Shown piece by piece: positions 39,261 to 52,000 of a DNA stretch of 64,000 nucleotides (the stretch's first letter is position 1; every line of letters starts with the position of its first letter). The translations under genes were made by a program, and so were the position numbers. The stretch is taken from positions 36,433,743 to 36,497,742 of the forward strand of contig CM063283.1 in the NCBI GenBank assembly GCA_032173965.1, given 5' to 3'. Under the pieces are notes generated by a model. That model saw nothing but the letters and a program-made list of their open reading frames with translations, was not told the origin of the DNA and searched no databases. The stretch comes from Sitta carolinensis. Its lineage: Eukaryota; Chordata; Aves; Passeriformes; Sittidae.

Positions 39261-42200
39261 AGCATGTAGTGGAGCTTTGGAAAAAAGCACAAACTTTCCA
39301 CCTTTTCTCCCAGCCCTGTCAGCTTTATGCCTTCAGTTTGCATGGCGAGTCTGGGAACCCGCAGAAATGCTGGCAACCTCCCTCTCCCCGTATTTATCCC
39401 CTATCATTTACAGACAAGGTTCTTTTTAAAACGTAAAAACCACATTATTTTTTTTTTTTTTTTGGGCAACCTGGTACTCCTCCCCTTTGCCGCCCAGTTC
39501 CACAGCGAGTAGCATGTCTAGAGCCTGCATGCAGAATGCTAATTACAGAACCAGGGAAATGCTCAGCGTAACATTTCTTTACACGAATTGTCTGTTTAGC
39601 AATATGTAGCCTCTTGATGCTTGTTATTACTAACGTAGATCCGGCTACTCCCGTCAGCGCAGCGTTTAAAGCCATGCAGGCTCATTTCCCTCCGGCACCA
39701 ACACGTATTCCCGTTTAGGCAATATGCAACTTCAGTGTCCTTTACTGAAGACTCATGGTTGGCATTTCTTTCCCCACTCAAGCCTAGGAACAGGTGTTTT
39801 AACCATCAGATTTTAAAATCATGTATTGTTTTTGTGAGAATGCCCTTCACATAACCCTAGTTTAAACTTCAAACTACGCATTTTGAATACCCGACATGTC
39901 CCCTATGGCAACCCTGTTAGGCTTCAAACTATATTTTGACCATCTGAAAGGACAAGTTTAATATAAACTGCTGTCTAACGGCTTTAAAAGTGCAAAACAA
40001 GCAATACAACACTTTGCTGTCTGGAAACTATTTCTTATAGATCAGGCACAACATAGGACTAGGCAGCATCCAATGTTGTGCATGTACTGGTAACTTTCAG
40101 ACATTTATATGAATCCTGTGGCTGTAGCAACTGAAAGTTTGTGAGACTTGCATACCTTATTTGCATGTTTTCTCTTCACCTGATTAAATGAATGATAAAC
40201 AGATAATTTCAAAAGCTTTGTTTGTTTGGGTTGTTTTTGTTTGTTTTTCTTTGTTTTATATACATGCATTTATAAAGGGCCTGCCCTGGCAAAAGCTTTG
40301 GCAGGTTAATTAGAATGGTATGACAGAGTAAAGCTCTGTATATACTTTAAACATTTTCAGAAGCATCTCTGAATGTGTTTTAATTTTTTTAGAAAGGATG
40401 TAATTAGGTCTGAACTGCCAATAAATAAATCCAATCTCATCCCTGTGTTTTTGTGCTACCGATGGTCTAGGTCCTACAGTCTTTTGCCAAGCAACAATCA
40501 GTGGAAGATGACTAAAGACTATATAATTTCTAAAGAGCAATTTTTTATTTTGACTTTTCTACTATCACTAACAATTAAACAGGAAAGTCAGATAGACTCT
40601 TGTTCCTGCTCAGGTTCACTGCTTATCTGACCTACATATTGCTGCACTATTTAGTTTACAGATAGTCTAGCACTTTTAGATCCAGACAGAAAAATTATTT
40701 GATAGGCCATTTCAAGAATTCCCATTGTTATTAGCTTTTAAGCTTCTTGGAACAAATAATTTTTATTTACAAATTTAAAGTTGATAACAAGCTGCCAACT
40801 AATGTCATCTCCTAAATTAAATTGAAATGAGAGTTTGTTCAGAATTAATCACCATGAAAAAGAAGAGTTTAAGGCAATAATAATTTTGGAATGTTTCTAG
40901 TTTTTCATTGATTGTGCAGACTGAGGTAGAAGTGAGTTTACACCTTAACAGATGAATTTGCAGAGGAAACCGAGTAAGCTGTTTTCAACCCAGCACAGCC
41001 CTATTTGTGTTAGTAAGACTTCAGGCAGACATGTTTAGTAGTTTTGGTAAGTGATCACTCCTCTGCAACACAAGTCCCCGGGCACCTTCTAACAATGACA
41101 GATCAAGGTCTTTAGTTATCGTCCTGCAGAGCAAAAAAAAATAAAAAAACGAGGAATAAAGCATTGATTGGTAAACACCTAGAGCTACATACGTGAAAGA
41201 CACTTTTCAGTTTCCACGGTCAGGGCAAGAGAAGTGCAATGCTCTGCGCTTGAAAGAACATTACCAGGTTCAGGGGAAAAGGGTTAAACTTTCTGAAACT
41301 ATGTCAATGCTGCAGGTTCTGAGTGGGCAAGGATCCAGGCTTTCTGAATGAATGTAGACTCAATTACTTTGAACTCTCTTGTTCTGTACATTCCTATTCG
41401 CTTAGTAGTGCTATGCCCATTAGGGGAGACAGGAGAAAACAAGAACAAATGTCAAGTCCCAGGCAGTTGGGAGCTTGGCTGTGGAAGAGCAGAGCACTGC
41501 CTTGTGGGAGTGGGGTTGGGAGCAAAGGAGTTCAGGAATGGGGCCAGGATGGAGACAGGCTCTCTGGTTTCCTATCTCATCGCTCCACAAGACATACCTC
41601 TTAGGAAAGGTACTTGTGTCCCACTGTCCTGCTAGGAGGAGTTATGGGGACCTGTATGTGTTGTTTGGAGGCATAGGGAAGGACTGGAAAGGCATGGTCA
41701 AGTTGTTTCATAATGATTAGGTGAGGGAAAACCAAGGACCTCAGCTGAGCTAAGCCAGGCTTGAAAGCCACAGGAAGATGTCTGATTATAATTTCAGGAG
41801 CTTTTAGCACATAGAACACAACCTGTTCTGATTCAGCAAATACCCACCTCATTTTTTCATGTAAATTTACTAGAGAAGTGGGCATGAACTTTCTTCTTGC
41901 AAAATAGTAGCTGTCTGTACTTTTGGCCACTCATTAGACTCCATCTCCCTAAAGGAAGAAACAGTTTCTCTTTTTACTTCTAACTTTCAAAAGATAACCA
42001 GCACAATCCTTTTACTTTAAGAAAGTCATTACTTTTCTCGTGCTAACTTTCCTCTGAAGACAGGATTGCAGCAGCCGTGAGGTACCATCTTAACTCATGA
42101 CAGGCTTTGTGAATGCCACTCGCACTATATAATCCAGCACCACCACACCGAGGAATGTAGCTGGGTGACTTTGTGTTAAAGCAAATGTGGGAAATTATGA

Positions 42201-43752
42201 AATGAGTCTATTCCTGTGTACCTTTATCTCTTGCTGTTTCGGGATTAGCTTACAGAGGTGTTCCCTTTGCTTATGAAAGGCAAGCCCAGTTCCCATTTTT
42301 ATTTCACTTTACCAGAAAGACTGTGATTGACCATATGGAGAGAAGGATATTCTGAATGCTGAAATAACAAATGGCACTCCTTAATTACTTCAGCCTGGCA
42401 TTTGAGTAAAAACACATTTCATCTTGACTTCTTTCCCCTCTTGACATTTCAGTAGTCATCCTGTTCCACCTCTAGTCTAGTGTGCAAAGCCTTACAATCA
42501 GGAAAATACCTCTAGTCCCCCTCAGACAAGGCTTTGTTTTGAAGAATGTACGGAAAGTGAGATTTTGTTTTGCCAACCCCCCCAGTATACTCTAGAGGAC
42601 AGTTGTGCCAAACCTTCCCATTTCCAGTGGAGTTCCTCAGGCTTTCTTTGCTACTCTGCTGGGAGTGAAGTGTGTACCTTCCTGAACTAGCTTAGCATTT
42701 TTGTTAACGGAATTGAATTGACACATCATATCAGGTAGAAAGCTTCTCAACAGAGTGACTCCAGAACTGGATTTGACAGTTTTATAGGGTATAAAGACTA
42801 TAACAAATCTGCAAAAAGAAATTACTCCTTTATTCTACAGGCTAAAACTTGGTATAGACTTATAAAATGAGAGGTGTACGCAAGGTTTTATTTTGCACAG
42901 TTAAAAATTAAGCAAACTTTAAAGTTATGATTGAAGTTTGCTGAGATTACTAAAAGCACGCAGATACAGTTGTACTTATGGTTTGTTTTTATCCTTTAGC
43001 TAAACATATTTTTCTTCCACTGTAAGATGAGTAAGTTAAAATAGCAGCTAAGGTTTGTGACAACTAAATAAAGGTATGTAAACTTACCCACTAACAACCT
43101 TTGAAAACACTTTTTTGCAGCAACAGGTAAAGATCCTACCATGTCTGCAATTTCTGTGTTTTGACCTGAGTCAGTCTGTACTGTACAAAGCCTAATTACA
43201 GATTAATTATATAAATCTGTCTATGCAGAGGTCTGTTCAAGTATTTTCCCTTAAGTTTAACTTGAGTATGTGTGTATACACTTGCATGCATCAGTCTGAT
43301 TTGCTATTTATCAAGGCCAGTGCTGACTTGGCGGAACAGATGTTTCAAGATGGAAACTTCAACTGCTCATTACTTGAATTCTTGGATTAAGAATCATCAA
43401 CCTGTCTGGAGAAACAAGACATCTTACTCAGTAGATAAACCCAATCTTTAGTTGGATTTTAAGAAGTCTTCAGGTAAACAGCCTCATATTACTTAGGTTT
43501 CAGGTAAAGTTCAAATATTTTCAGGCTATCTGACAAAGAAAAAATACTGAAAAATAATATATTGTTACAATTTTTTTTTTGACCCCTGTATGTTCAGTGT
43601 ATGTCTGAACTGGAGGCTGTTTATTACAAGAGGTCTTTTTGAGAACAGCAGGTCACTGACTCAGCTTTAGGAGATGAGTCTTTCCTGTATTTTCATCTGT
43701 TGTCATACAGCTGCTCATCTCCGACTTGTTGCATGGAAGGGCCAGAAATGAC

Positions 43753-43779
43753 AATGACATGCTCCTTCAGCATGTCATT
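43753..43779. other. Perfect 11-bp inverted repeat with 5-nt loop
   Basis: AATGACATGCT, loop CCTTC, AGCATGTCATT. The arms each contain a CATG core, resembling two p53/p63 half-sites. Located 5.5 kb upstream of the KLF5 start region. Confidence 0.6.
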
Positions 43780-46700
43780 TAATTATTTACGTGCTACTAG
43801 AGTAGATGGAAATCTGTACATGTAGAATAATTAGACAAGATTAATTAAAATGCTAATGTACTTTAAAAATAACATTCACAGGTTTCGGAAAGGTGGTTTG
43901 CCCATTGCTTGGAAGTTTAATGGGAGCCATCACCATTCTTTACTTCCACCTTCCCTGTCCAATGTGGAGGCTGCCTGCTTTAAAAGAGCAAGCAATATTG
44001 GCAATGCTTGTTAGCAATTGGTAGTCTTATGTGGTGTTTTAACTGCTTGAATATATGAGATAAACCCATGTTTTTTACTACTAAAGGAAGCACTTTTTGG
44101 CTCCAGAATGTTTATGCTGAGGATCTGTTAACAAACGCTAACTGTAAAGCTGCCATAATTGTGTATTTTGGCTGAAATCTCCTGATTAGAGAAATAACGT
44201 AGTAGAGAGTGGTTTGGATCTTGTGAAATACTGGTCTGCCAGGTAGGAGATGGAGCCTACAGAGGCTTGGACATAGCAGAGGGGATGGTCTGGCTGGACA
44301 AGCTAGGAGGGCCTTGAAGCAATGAGCTTCTAGGTTAACAATCCCTAGGAGCTTAAAGAGGTCAGGCAATGAATGCTCATTTGAAACTAAAATGTGATGT
44401 TGAGAGAAAAAATAATTAAGGGATGTGGTCAGAAAAAAATCCTTCACTTCTTACACTGTGTCCTTTCAAGTAGGGGAAGAAAGATTAAGCTCCTTAATCA
44501 ACTGCCTATGAGGTGCTCAAAGAAGATTCTGGGGCCCTTAGAGGCCAATATCTGCAGGGTGCAATGTGCTGCTAACTGTGATCCTGGAGAAGTGCAGAGG
44601 CCCTGAGTGACAGCTTTGGCTCTCCAGAGGAGCTAACGAGCCTGTGTGATCATGTTCCCTGTAGGACCTTAGCTTCAGAGAAGTGTAGAAACCTAAATTT
44701 CAGTGTGCCGTGGAGCTCTACCCTTAGGGCTGAGGACGAAGAGTTCATGCTAATAGTGCCAATGTCTGCATAATTACTAAAACTAAGCCGTATCTGTACT
44801 CAAACAGTCTTGCATCTAGAGTAGGCAAGTTTTGCATTAGACAAACCTGAAATAAGCTGTAGACTGAGTGAGGTGAGTGCAGTCCTGAAAGTCTGCAATG
44901 CCATGGAAGTCAAAACACCTCTTCCTCAAAAGAACAACCCTTTGCCTTCTGTCTCTTTAGAGGGCATTTTGTAAAGCAGTTATAATTATAGACATTCAAC
45001 AGCTGGGAAAAGAACTAGTAACAGCAAATATAATTTTGATGGCAGTTATTATGGAAAAATAATGGAGAAAGATGCCTAAGAAGTCAATGACCTGCATTGA
45101 AAAAAGGATTTTAAAAAGGTCCATGAAATGTATTAAGAACTCTAACAATTGTCAGTGTTTAGATAAATAATGTAGAATTGTTGATAAGCAAAGGGATAAA
45201 AGCCATGCTAGATATTTCTGTGCTGCATCTGGGGAAAGAGAAGGAAATATATTTGTAGCATATAATGACAAAATACTTTAAATTTCAACAGTAATTCAAG
45301 AGCATATTAAACCAGCTACTATTTATGGTCTTAGATGAGCATGTCTGGAAAACTTCACACCAGGAATTTTAAAAGAGATGGTCAGTGAGCTTTCAGGATT
45401 GATATTCAGTAATTGTTTTATCAGACATGTTCCAGAATTCTGTTAAGAAAACTAGAGTTAGAACCAATACTTAGAAAATGTAAATTAAATGATGTAGCTA
45501 ATTATGAACTTTCACTGTGACATTAATTTGAGCAGCTTAATGTGTACAGTCAGTATGTGAATCTATTAAAATAGATAGTATTACTTATGTCACTCAATAT
45601 ATGCTAATGAAAAACAAGATTTTGTTGAATTATCTTTAAATAAAGTTGTCACAAAATATAACAGAGCTTATGAAAAACACATTCTTGGAAAGTATATCAC
45701 TGATTCATTTTTGACTGGAATTCCTAACTTGCAAATCTCAACTTTTTTTCAAATGGAATATTGCCAGGCTGGTGTATAAAGTCTCATGTGGGGGCACTGA
45801 TTGTTTTTAACAAGCTGCTTGCCTTTCTAAAAGAAACATAATAGTTGATCAATTTTATTGAAAATAAGTGCAGGGGAAAAACAGATATTGAAAATGGGAA
45901 ATCTGTCTACTGAAACAACAAGTCCCTAGATTCCTTGGTATGTAGAATACTGCTAAACTATACATCTTTCAGTAGAGATATAAATGAAGACATGAAAAAG
46001 TTCATGGCTTAGTTGTGGCTGGTTAGCTAGATTCCTCAGATGGCCAAGATGTGAATCTCAGGTGTCTAAACATCTAAGGTGAAACTCATGGAGCTGTTAT
46101 ACTGTAACTTGCAGGGTTCTTTCACTGAAGTGCTCAATCTTTTTCAGCATCCACAGCTCGAGCTGGGGTGCAACCAGTCCCTCACACTTCAGCTGCTGAG
46201 CCTGCATGCACTTGCCATGTCTATTGGAATATTCATTGTGGAGCCAGAGGAGAGAGCTGCACCTCAAGATGGAGGCAGACACTGCTCCCTTTGGAGCACC
46301 TGAATTTTGGATGGACCATGCAGCAAACCGAGGTGTTCATTTTAAGAGCGCAGTTTTTGGTCTTTCCTATTTATGACCCTCTCCTTATGCATCCTTTTAT
46401 TTTCATGTTAAAAAATAATAAAAGAAATATTAATAATAATAAACTGAGACAAAAACTTGTATAATAAATTTAAACTTGGCACCAGCAAACTTGTTTTTCT
46501 TGGTTACGTTTTGAGGAGTCCTAGTAGTTCAAGAGCACAAGCTCACAGGCTGATAGCCATTTAGAAGGACTTTTACAGCACACACTTAAAACTCATGTGC
46601 AGTATGGATGCCTACACAGAGCAGAAACTGAAAATGGATTCTTTGAGCTATTGTATAAAGATCTACTGAGGCTGGAGGTTAGGTGACTGTAGTTAAATCT

Positions 46701-48679
46701 AGACAATTTCAATCTTGATCAGACTCCCATGGTGAGATTGCTTCACTATCATTGTTTGTGGTCCGATGGAATCTTGTTAGTATTTGTGAATCATTCAAGT
46801 GCAGCTTACAGAGCACTGATGGCATGTGCAACATGGCTCAGGAATTCCCAATTAAAGTAACCAGGTAATGCAGTTTTGTTGCTCTATTTCCATGATCTGT
46901 GCAGAGAAGTCACTCTAGCTCAAAGGAGCAGAAAGAATTAGGTAGCATCTCCTGCCTATTTAAACAGTCTGCCCTTGGGGAGGAAAACCCACAAAAACTG
47001 GAAGGAACCAACCATTCTGCAATCAGAAACAGCTGCTGCATTAGCAAAAGCAGGAATTTCAGTCAGTCAGAGGATGTTCGTATTTCCACAGGATTCTCAC
47101 TTGCTTAATAATAAAAGTAATAACTCAGGTGGCCATTACCATTTTTCAAAATACCCTGGTAATTCAATTGATGTGTTTTGAATAGAAGTTTAGGAATGAA
47201 CAAGTAATTTCAGAAACTGTCAATAGCAAGGACTGTTTTTCTATGCATCTGCCTCAAGACTAAGTGAGGTTTGACCTCACTTAATGTGTGAAGATACATT
47301 AAACATCTTTCCATAAGTGAGCTGGCTAATTGGATGTCACTTGTCGGAAGGGATAACAGCAAAGTAGAGATCACAGAAACATACCTCAGGTGGCAGTAGA
47401 AGGGTGAGTCAGGAGTTGGAAAGGTGCTTCCCAAGAAAACTTATGAAGGTGTGCTTGACTTTTCATCCCAATCACTCCATAGAAGAGGATTTACAGTACA
47501 CACTTAACATTTTGCGATGAAAAATGTTTAAAATTATGATCATTAAAACACCAGAAATCAGAGAATGTATCTGAGCTCACTACTGAAGCTAAAAACTCAT
47601 CAGAATATCTGTTGTGTTTAGCGGCAATCACAAGCTCACCAATAAGAAAGATGAATGAACCAAAGGCTGCCAACCTCAGAGACTTCAGTCCTCCCCTACG
47701 AGGAAGCTGATCAGCCTTGATAAAATGTGGCTGCACGAGTCCTATCTCCTGTTCACTTGGGGGCTTACAGAATTGGTGATAACATTCACCTTGCTGGATG
47801 AGGAAAAGTCTGCATTTCTAACTGCATAGTGTAATGAAAAGGCACACCTGCGTCCCCCTTCGACGTTTCCATTTGCCTCATGAGGAACTCATTTCTTCAA
47901 GGAAGCAACTGCCTCCACACACTTTGTTTAGTTTCATGTACTCTAGGTAAGGCATAGCCAGAAAATGACAGATTTGCCAACATGGCAACAATCCAGAAAT
48001 AAGATGATAGGTGAAAAATGACAGTGACTATCGGTGATGGCTCAAATATCTGCTTGCAGTAGGGACTTAGAAATGACATACATCTATCAGAATGCTGGCA
48101 CACAGAAATATCTCTCTTCTCAAATAAGTCACATAAGATGTCCATTAAAAAAGTCAAATCAAATGTTACAGAAGAGGAAATATCTAATGACATAGGACAG
48201 TATTACATATCTTACCCTAGTTTTGCTAACTGTACTATTCCCAGGAGCTGCAGATGCATTCAAAGTCCTTTAGAATGTTTTTACTTTCTCAGACATATAT
48301 TAAGGATTAGATTATGGTAAATAATATTCAACATAGTTAAACAATTAGGTAACAAATTTCCTCCCCTTGTTTCTTGCCTTTTTGAAAATATTTAGAACCT
48401 GATTATCAGAAAGAAATAATTTTTCAGTGTGAAAGATGTGAAACACTTTGTTAACATATTGGTACTCATAGCTTCACGTGTCAGATTATTTTCTACAAAA
48501 CATGCTGGAAAAGCATGCAACAAAATATTCAGTACAATATTCAATACAGTTTTATTCTGTACCTAGTCTAAGGATATGAATTTATTTAGGTAATAAAGGA
48601 TACTGTTTTTTAAAATGAGACATTTAATTTACAATCATATTTTACAACTGGCTGAGCTAGTTTCCACTAATATTTTTCT

Positions 48680-48855
48680 AAGTTTTTTTTCATAATTTTT
48701 TTTAAAATGCTTTTTTAATTATTAAAAAAGAAAATAAATAAAAAATAAATATTTTCAGAACAAGAGAAAAACATAAAAACCTTTCTTCATTTTAATGATG
48801 CTTTCCTTTTTTTTTTTTTTTAATAGAACAGCTCTAGATTAAAAAAAAAAAAATG
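48680..48855. repeat. AT-rich low-complexity block with inverted repeat
   Basis: Almost pure A/T sequence. It includes a 10-bp perfect inverted repeat (CTTTTTTAAT / ATTAAAAAAG, one-base spacer) at 48710-48730 and several T- and A-runs. Confidence 0.85.
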
Positions 48856-48960
48856 TTTTAGGATGTTCACATTTGACCTGTAAGTAGTATTCTTACTGGG
48901 TGACTTAATGGAAGTTTGGTGTGTGCCTGTTGTGTTGTGGTGTGGAAAAGTGCTGTTCAT

Positions 48961-49050
48961 GAACGTACAGCTCATTTCAAACGCGTTTACCGGACTGGTT
49001 CACAACATGCTTAGTTAAGCTACAGAGCCCGCTTACGCACGAACTCAGAG
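48961..49050. other. Isolated CpG cluster in an AT-rich desert
   Basis: Seven CpG in 90 bp (in AACGTA, ACGCGT, CCGG, CCCGC, TACGCACGA contexts), whereas the flanking kilobases have almost none. There is an E-box CACGTG at 48475-48480 upstream. Confidence 0.4.
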
Positions 49051-52000
49051 GTAATGTGGCAAGTGGGATGAGGCAAGACTTTAACAACGTCTTAATCCCT
49101 GTGCTGCCTGAAAGATATAAGTAAGATAAAGGAGAGGAAAAGTTGATTCAATCTTTTAACAAAACAAGGCTTCTTTCTCTCTAGATTGCATACTGATAAA
49201 TTGTAGAGTAACAAAATACAAAGCTTCTTTTAATGATTGGAAAACCTTGTTTCTGTGCACTTCAAGACTAGGGCCTAATGATCATAAATCTGGCACATGG
49301 TATTGGGTACAAATCACCATAAGATACAATATAACTACATATAATATGGAAAAAAAATCTGCATTTTAGTGCACAGGAGAAACAAACTAGTATTAAAACA
49401 AGCATTTAGTCGGGATCAGGATAAACATCTTGTTCTACATATTTTAATGTGTTTTACCATGTAGTATTACAGTTTTTCAAATTTTAAGTTGTGCATTCAG
49501 ATATGACTTCACTGACAAATGAAAGAAGTAAAAGTGGAAGGGACAAAGAAATTACTTTTCCTTTTGCTTCATGTTCATGGTTTCCTTTTACTTCACATGC
49601 CAGACCATGTGAGTAGAACAGGTTGCAAATGCACAAACTGTCTTTCATCAATTCCATCTGCATCCATCACAGCTGTTTTAAATCTTATGTTAAAACAACT
49701 ATTTGAAGATAGTGAAATTCACCTATGAGCTAATTAATCATAGTAGGTTAGACCAGCTTGGTCCACTGTGTTCTATCAACAGAAGCATTTTGCAATGATC
49801 CATTGCAGCACTTTGAATCCAGGTGACATTATTTATAGTACGAAGCAGTGGCAATAGACTTTCCTGGTATCTAATTTAAGAATATCAAAACCAGTTCTAT
49901 GTTCTTTATCCCAAGGACATTGTGATACTATTAAACTAGTCTCATGTCAGTGTTTTCTCAAAAATATCACACTGAGACACAAGATGATGCAATGCCCACT
50001 TCCCTCTACTCTGAATGCAGGAGCAAAAATAGTGCTCACAGAAAGCTAAGTAATATACAAACAGCCAAAGAAGTTGTATGTTCACACTGAATTATGTAAC
50101 TTAAGGAATTCCCCTGTATAATTATTTGAACATTAAAACATTGTATTTTTTAAATATCCACCCTCCATCAAATGCTGCGGTCCTAATTTTTATTGGATTA
50201 AATGCACCTGGCAACATACAACTGAAAAGTTCTAATCTTGGCAAAGTCAAGTAGTCAGAGTATTCATGCTCTCTAATATTTGCCAAAGGTTTCTTACTAT
50301 TTCATAGAGTCCAGTGCTTAAGAAAAGGATAAATAAAAACTAGAAAACTGTTATTTTCTAAATAGACATCAGAAAATGATGTGTATATTAATGAGGTGTA
50401 TATTAAGTTCAGTATTGTAACTGTGCTGAGGAGCTTTATGCAGCCTGTAGAAGGTACCTCAAGCCAATAGTCTGGAAACTCTGAATGTCATCCCAGAAGT
50501 TTCTTTCCAAAGCTGAAGGTCACTCTTCTTCAGAAATGTCCCTGTTATCATCTTACCCAAAGGGAACTTCTGTGAATACTCAGCTGGGATGAACACATTA
50601 AATCCTATCCATCACCTGAGGAAAATGGTAAAAAAAAAACCATATTCAGTTTCTTATGGAAGCAGTATAACAGCTATAAAGCTGTTAAACCAGTAGGCTT
50701 GCCAGATTTGTTCAGATGGAGTTCCAGTTTTTGCTCCAAATTGATCCGTGTTCAGGATCACACTTGTTCTTGCTCCAAACCCAGCAAGTGGTATTTCATA
50801 AGAGTGAAGCAATGTTAGAACTGTCATCTGTCTGTGTAGAATAGGACTTTGTGGTGTCATGACTCGGACAAGACAAAGTGATTCCTGAGAATGCCAGCGT
50901 AGCTCTGCTTTTGGTACCTCCATGGCTGAGGGGCACCCAAGCAGCAGAACCTTACAGCTACATCTTTATGTTTTCAGAAATTATACAGAACTGATAAGAA
51001 TACAGAAAAACTTGAAAGAATAACAGCGAACAAAGCTGAGAAGGTCGATCAGGTAACCAAAAACATCCAGTGAAACTGGAAGCTTGCTTATCAAAGTTAC
51101 TATATATTTTTATGAAAATCAGGACTGTCATTTAAATCAGTAAATGTTGACCCATGGGGAGTTTGCACCTTTCTGTCATGAATCTGACAATTCTTGGAGC
51201 CAGTACAGTAGATCAGACAAGTCCATGAAGATGATGTAATAGAGTAATATATTTAAAAATAAAATTAATTTCAATATACTTTATTCGCATCTAACTCATT
51301 ACCAGAAGCACCTTAAAACATGGATGTTAACAGAAAAATATTTTGCTTTGTATTAAAAATAATCAAACCCAATTTTTTTTAATATTAAAAATGTATATGT
51401 ATTTATATAGAATATTTTTACAGCTACATAATAATAGTACCATATTATGAGAATTTCTTGATATTGCTGCAGTTGGAAACATAAGAACTTTATATAGTTT
51501 GTTTCTTTGTAATTTCACATAGTCTAATGGACTTAAAATATTCTGTATGGATTGAAAATACTCTGCACTTGTTTCTAAATCACTCAGCTATCTCAGAATT
51601 ACTATCATGGTGTAAATCTATTCGACAGTGGTTTCAGCCTGCCCAGATGTGACATGGTGTGTCAGAATGAAAACCCGCTATATTTCATAGGATTGGTTAT
51701 TTGGCTTTCTTGGACAAGAGATCTAATCAGCTCACTCACGTTTCCCCAAGGGAGGTTTCAGACAGTCTTCATTGTGTAGGAGGGCACCCTGGCTGTGCAT
51801 TGAGATTAGCCTGCAGAGATTTAATGGGGTTGAGAAAGAAAGGTAAGCTCCCTCCTGCTGCTGGTAAACACTGTTATTGTTCTCCATTCCCTGCTGAATG
51901 GCACAAATGCAATTCTGCAACGTTAATTACTGCAATAATGAAAGAAATGACACAAAACAACCAGGAATGTGCTAATTCAGTAAGACTCAAGTCATTGACA

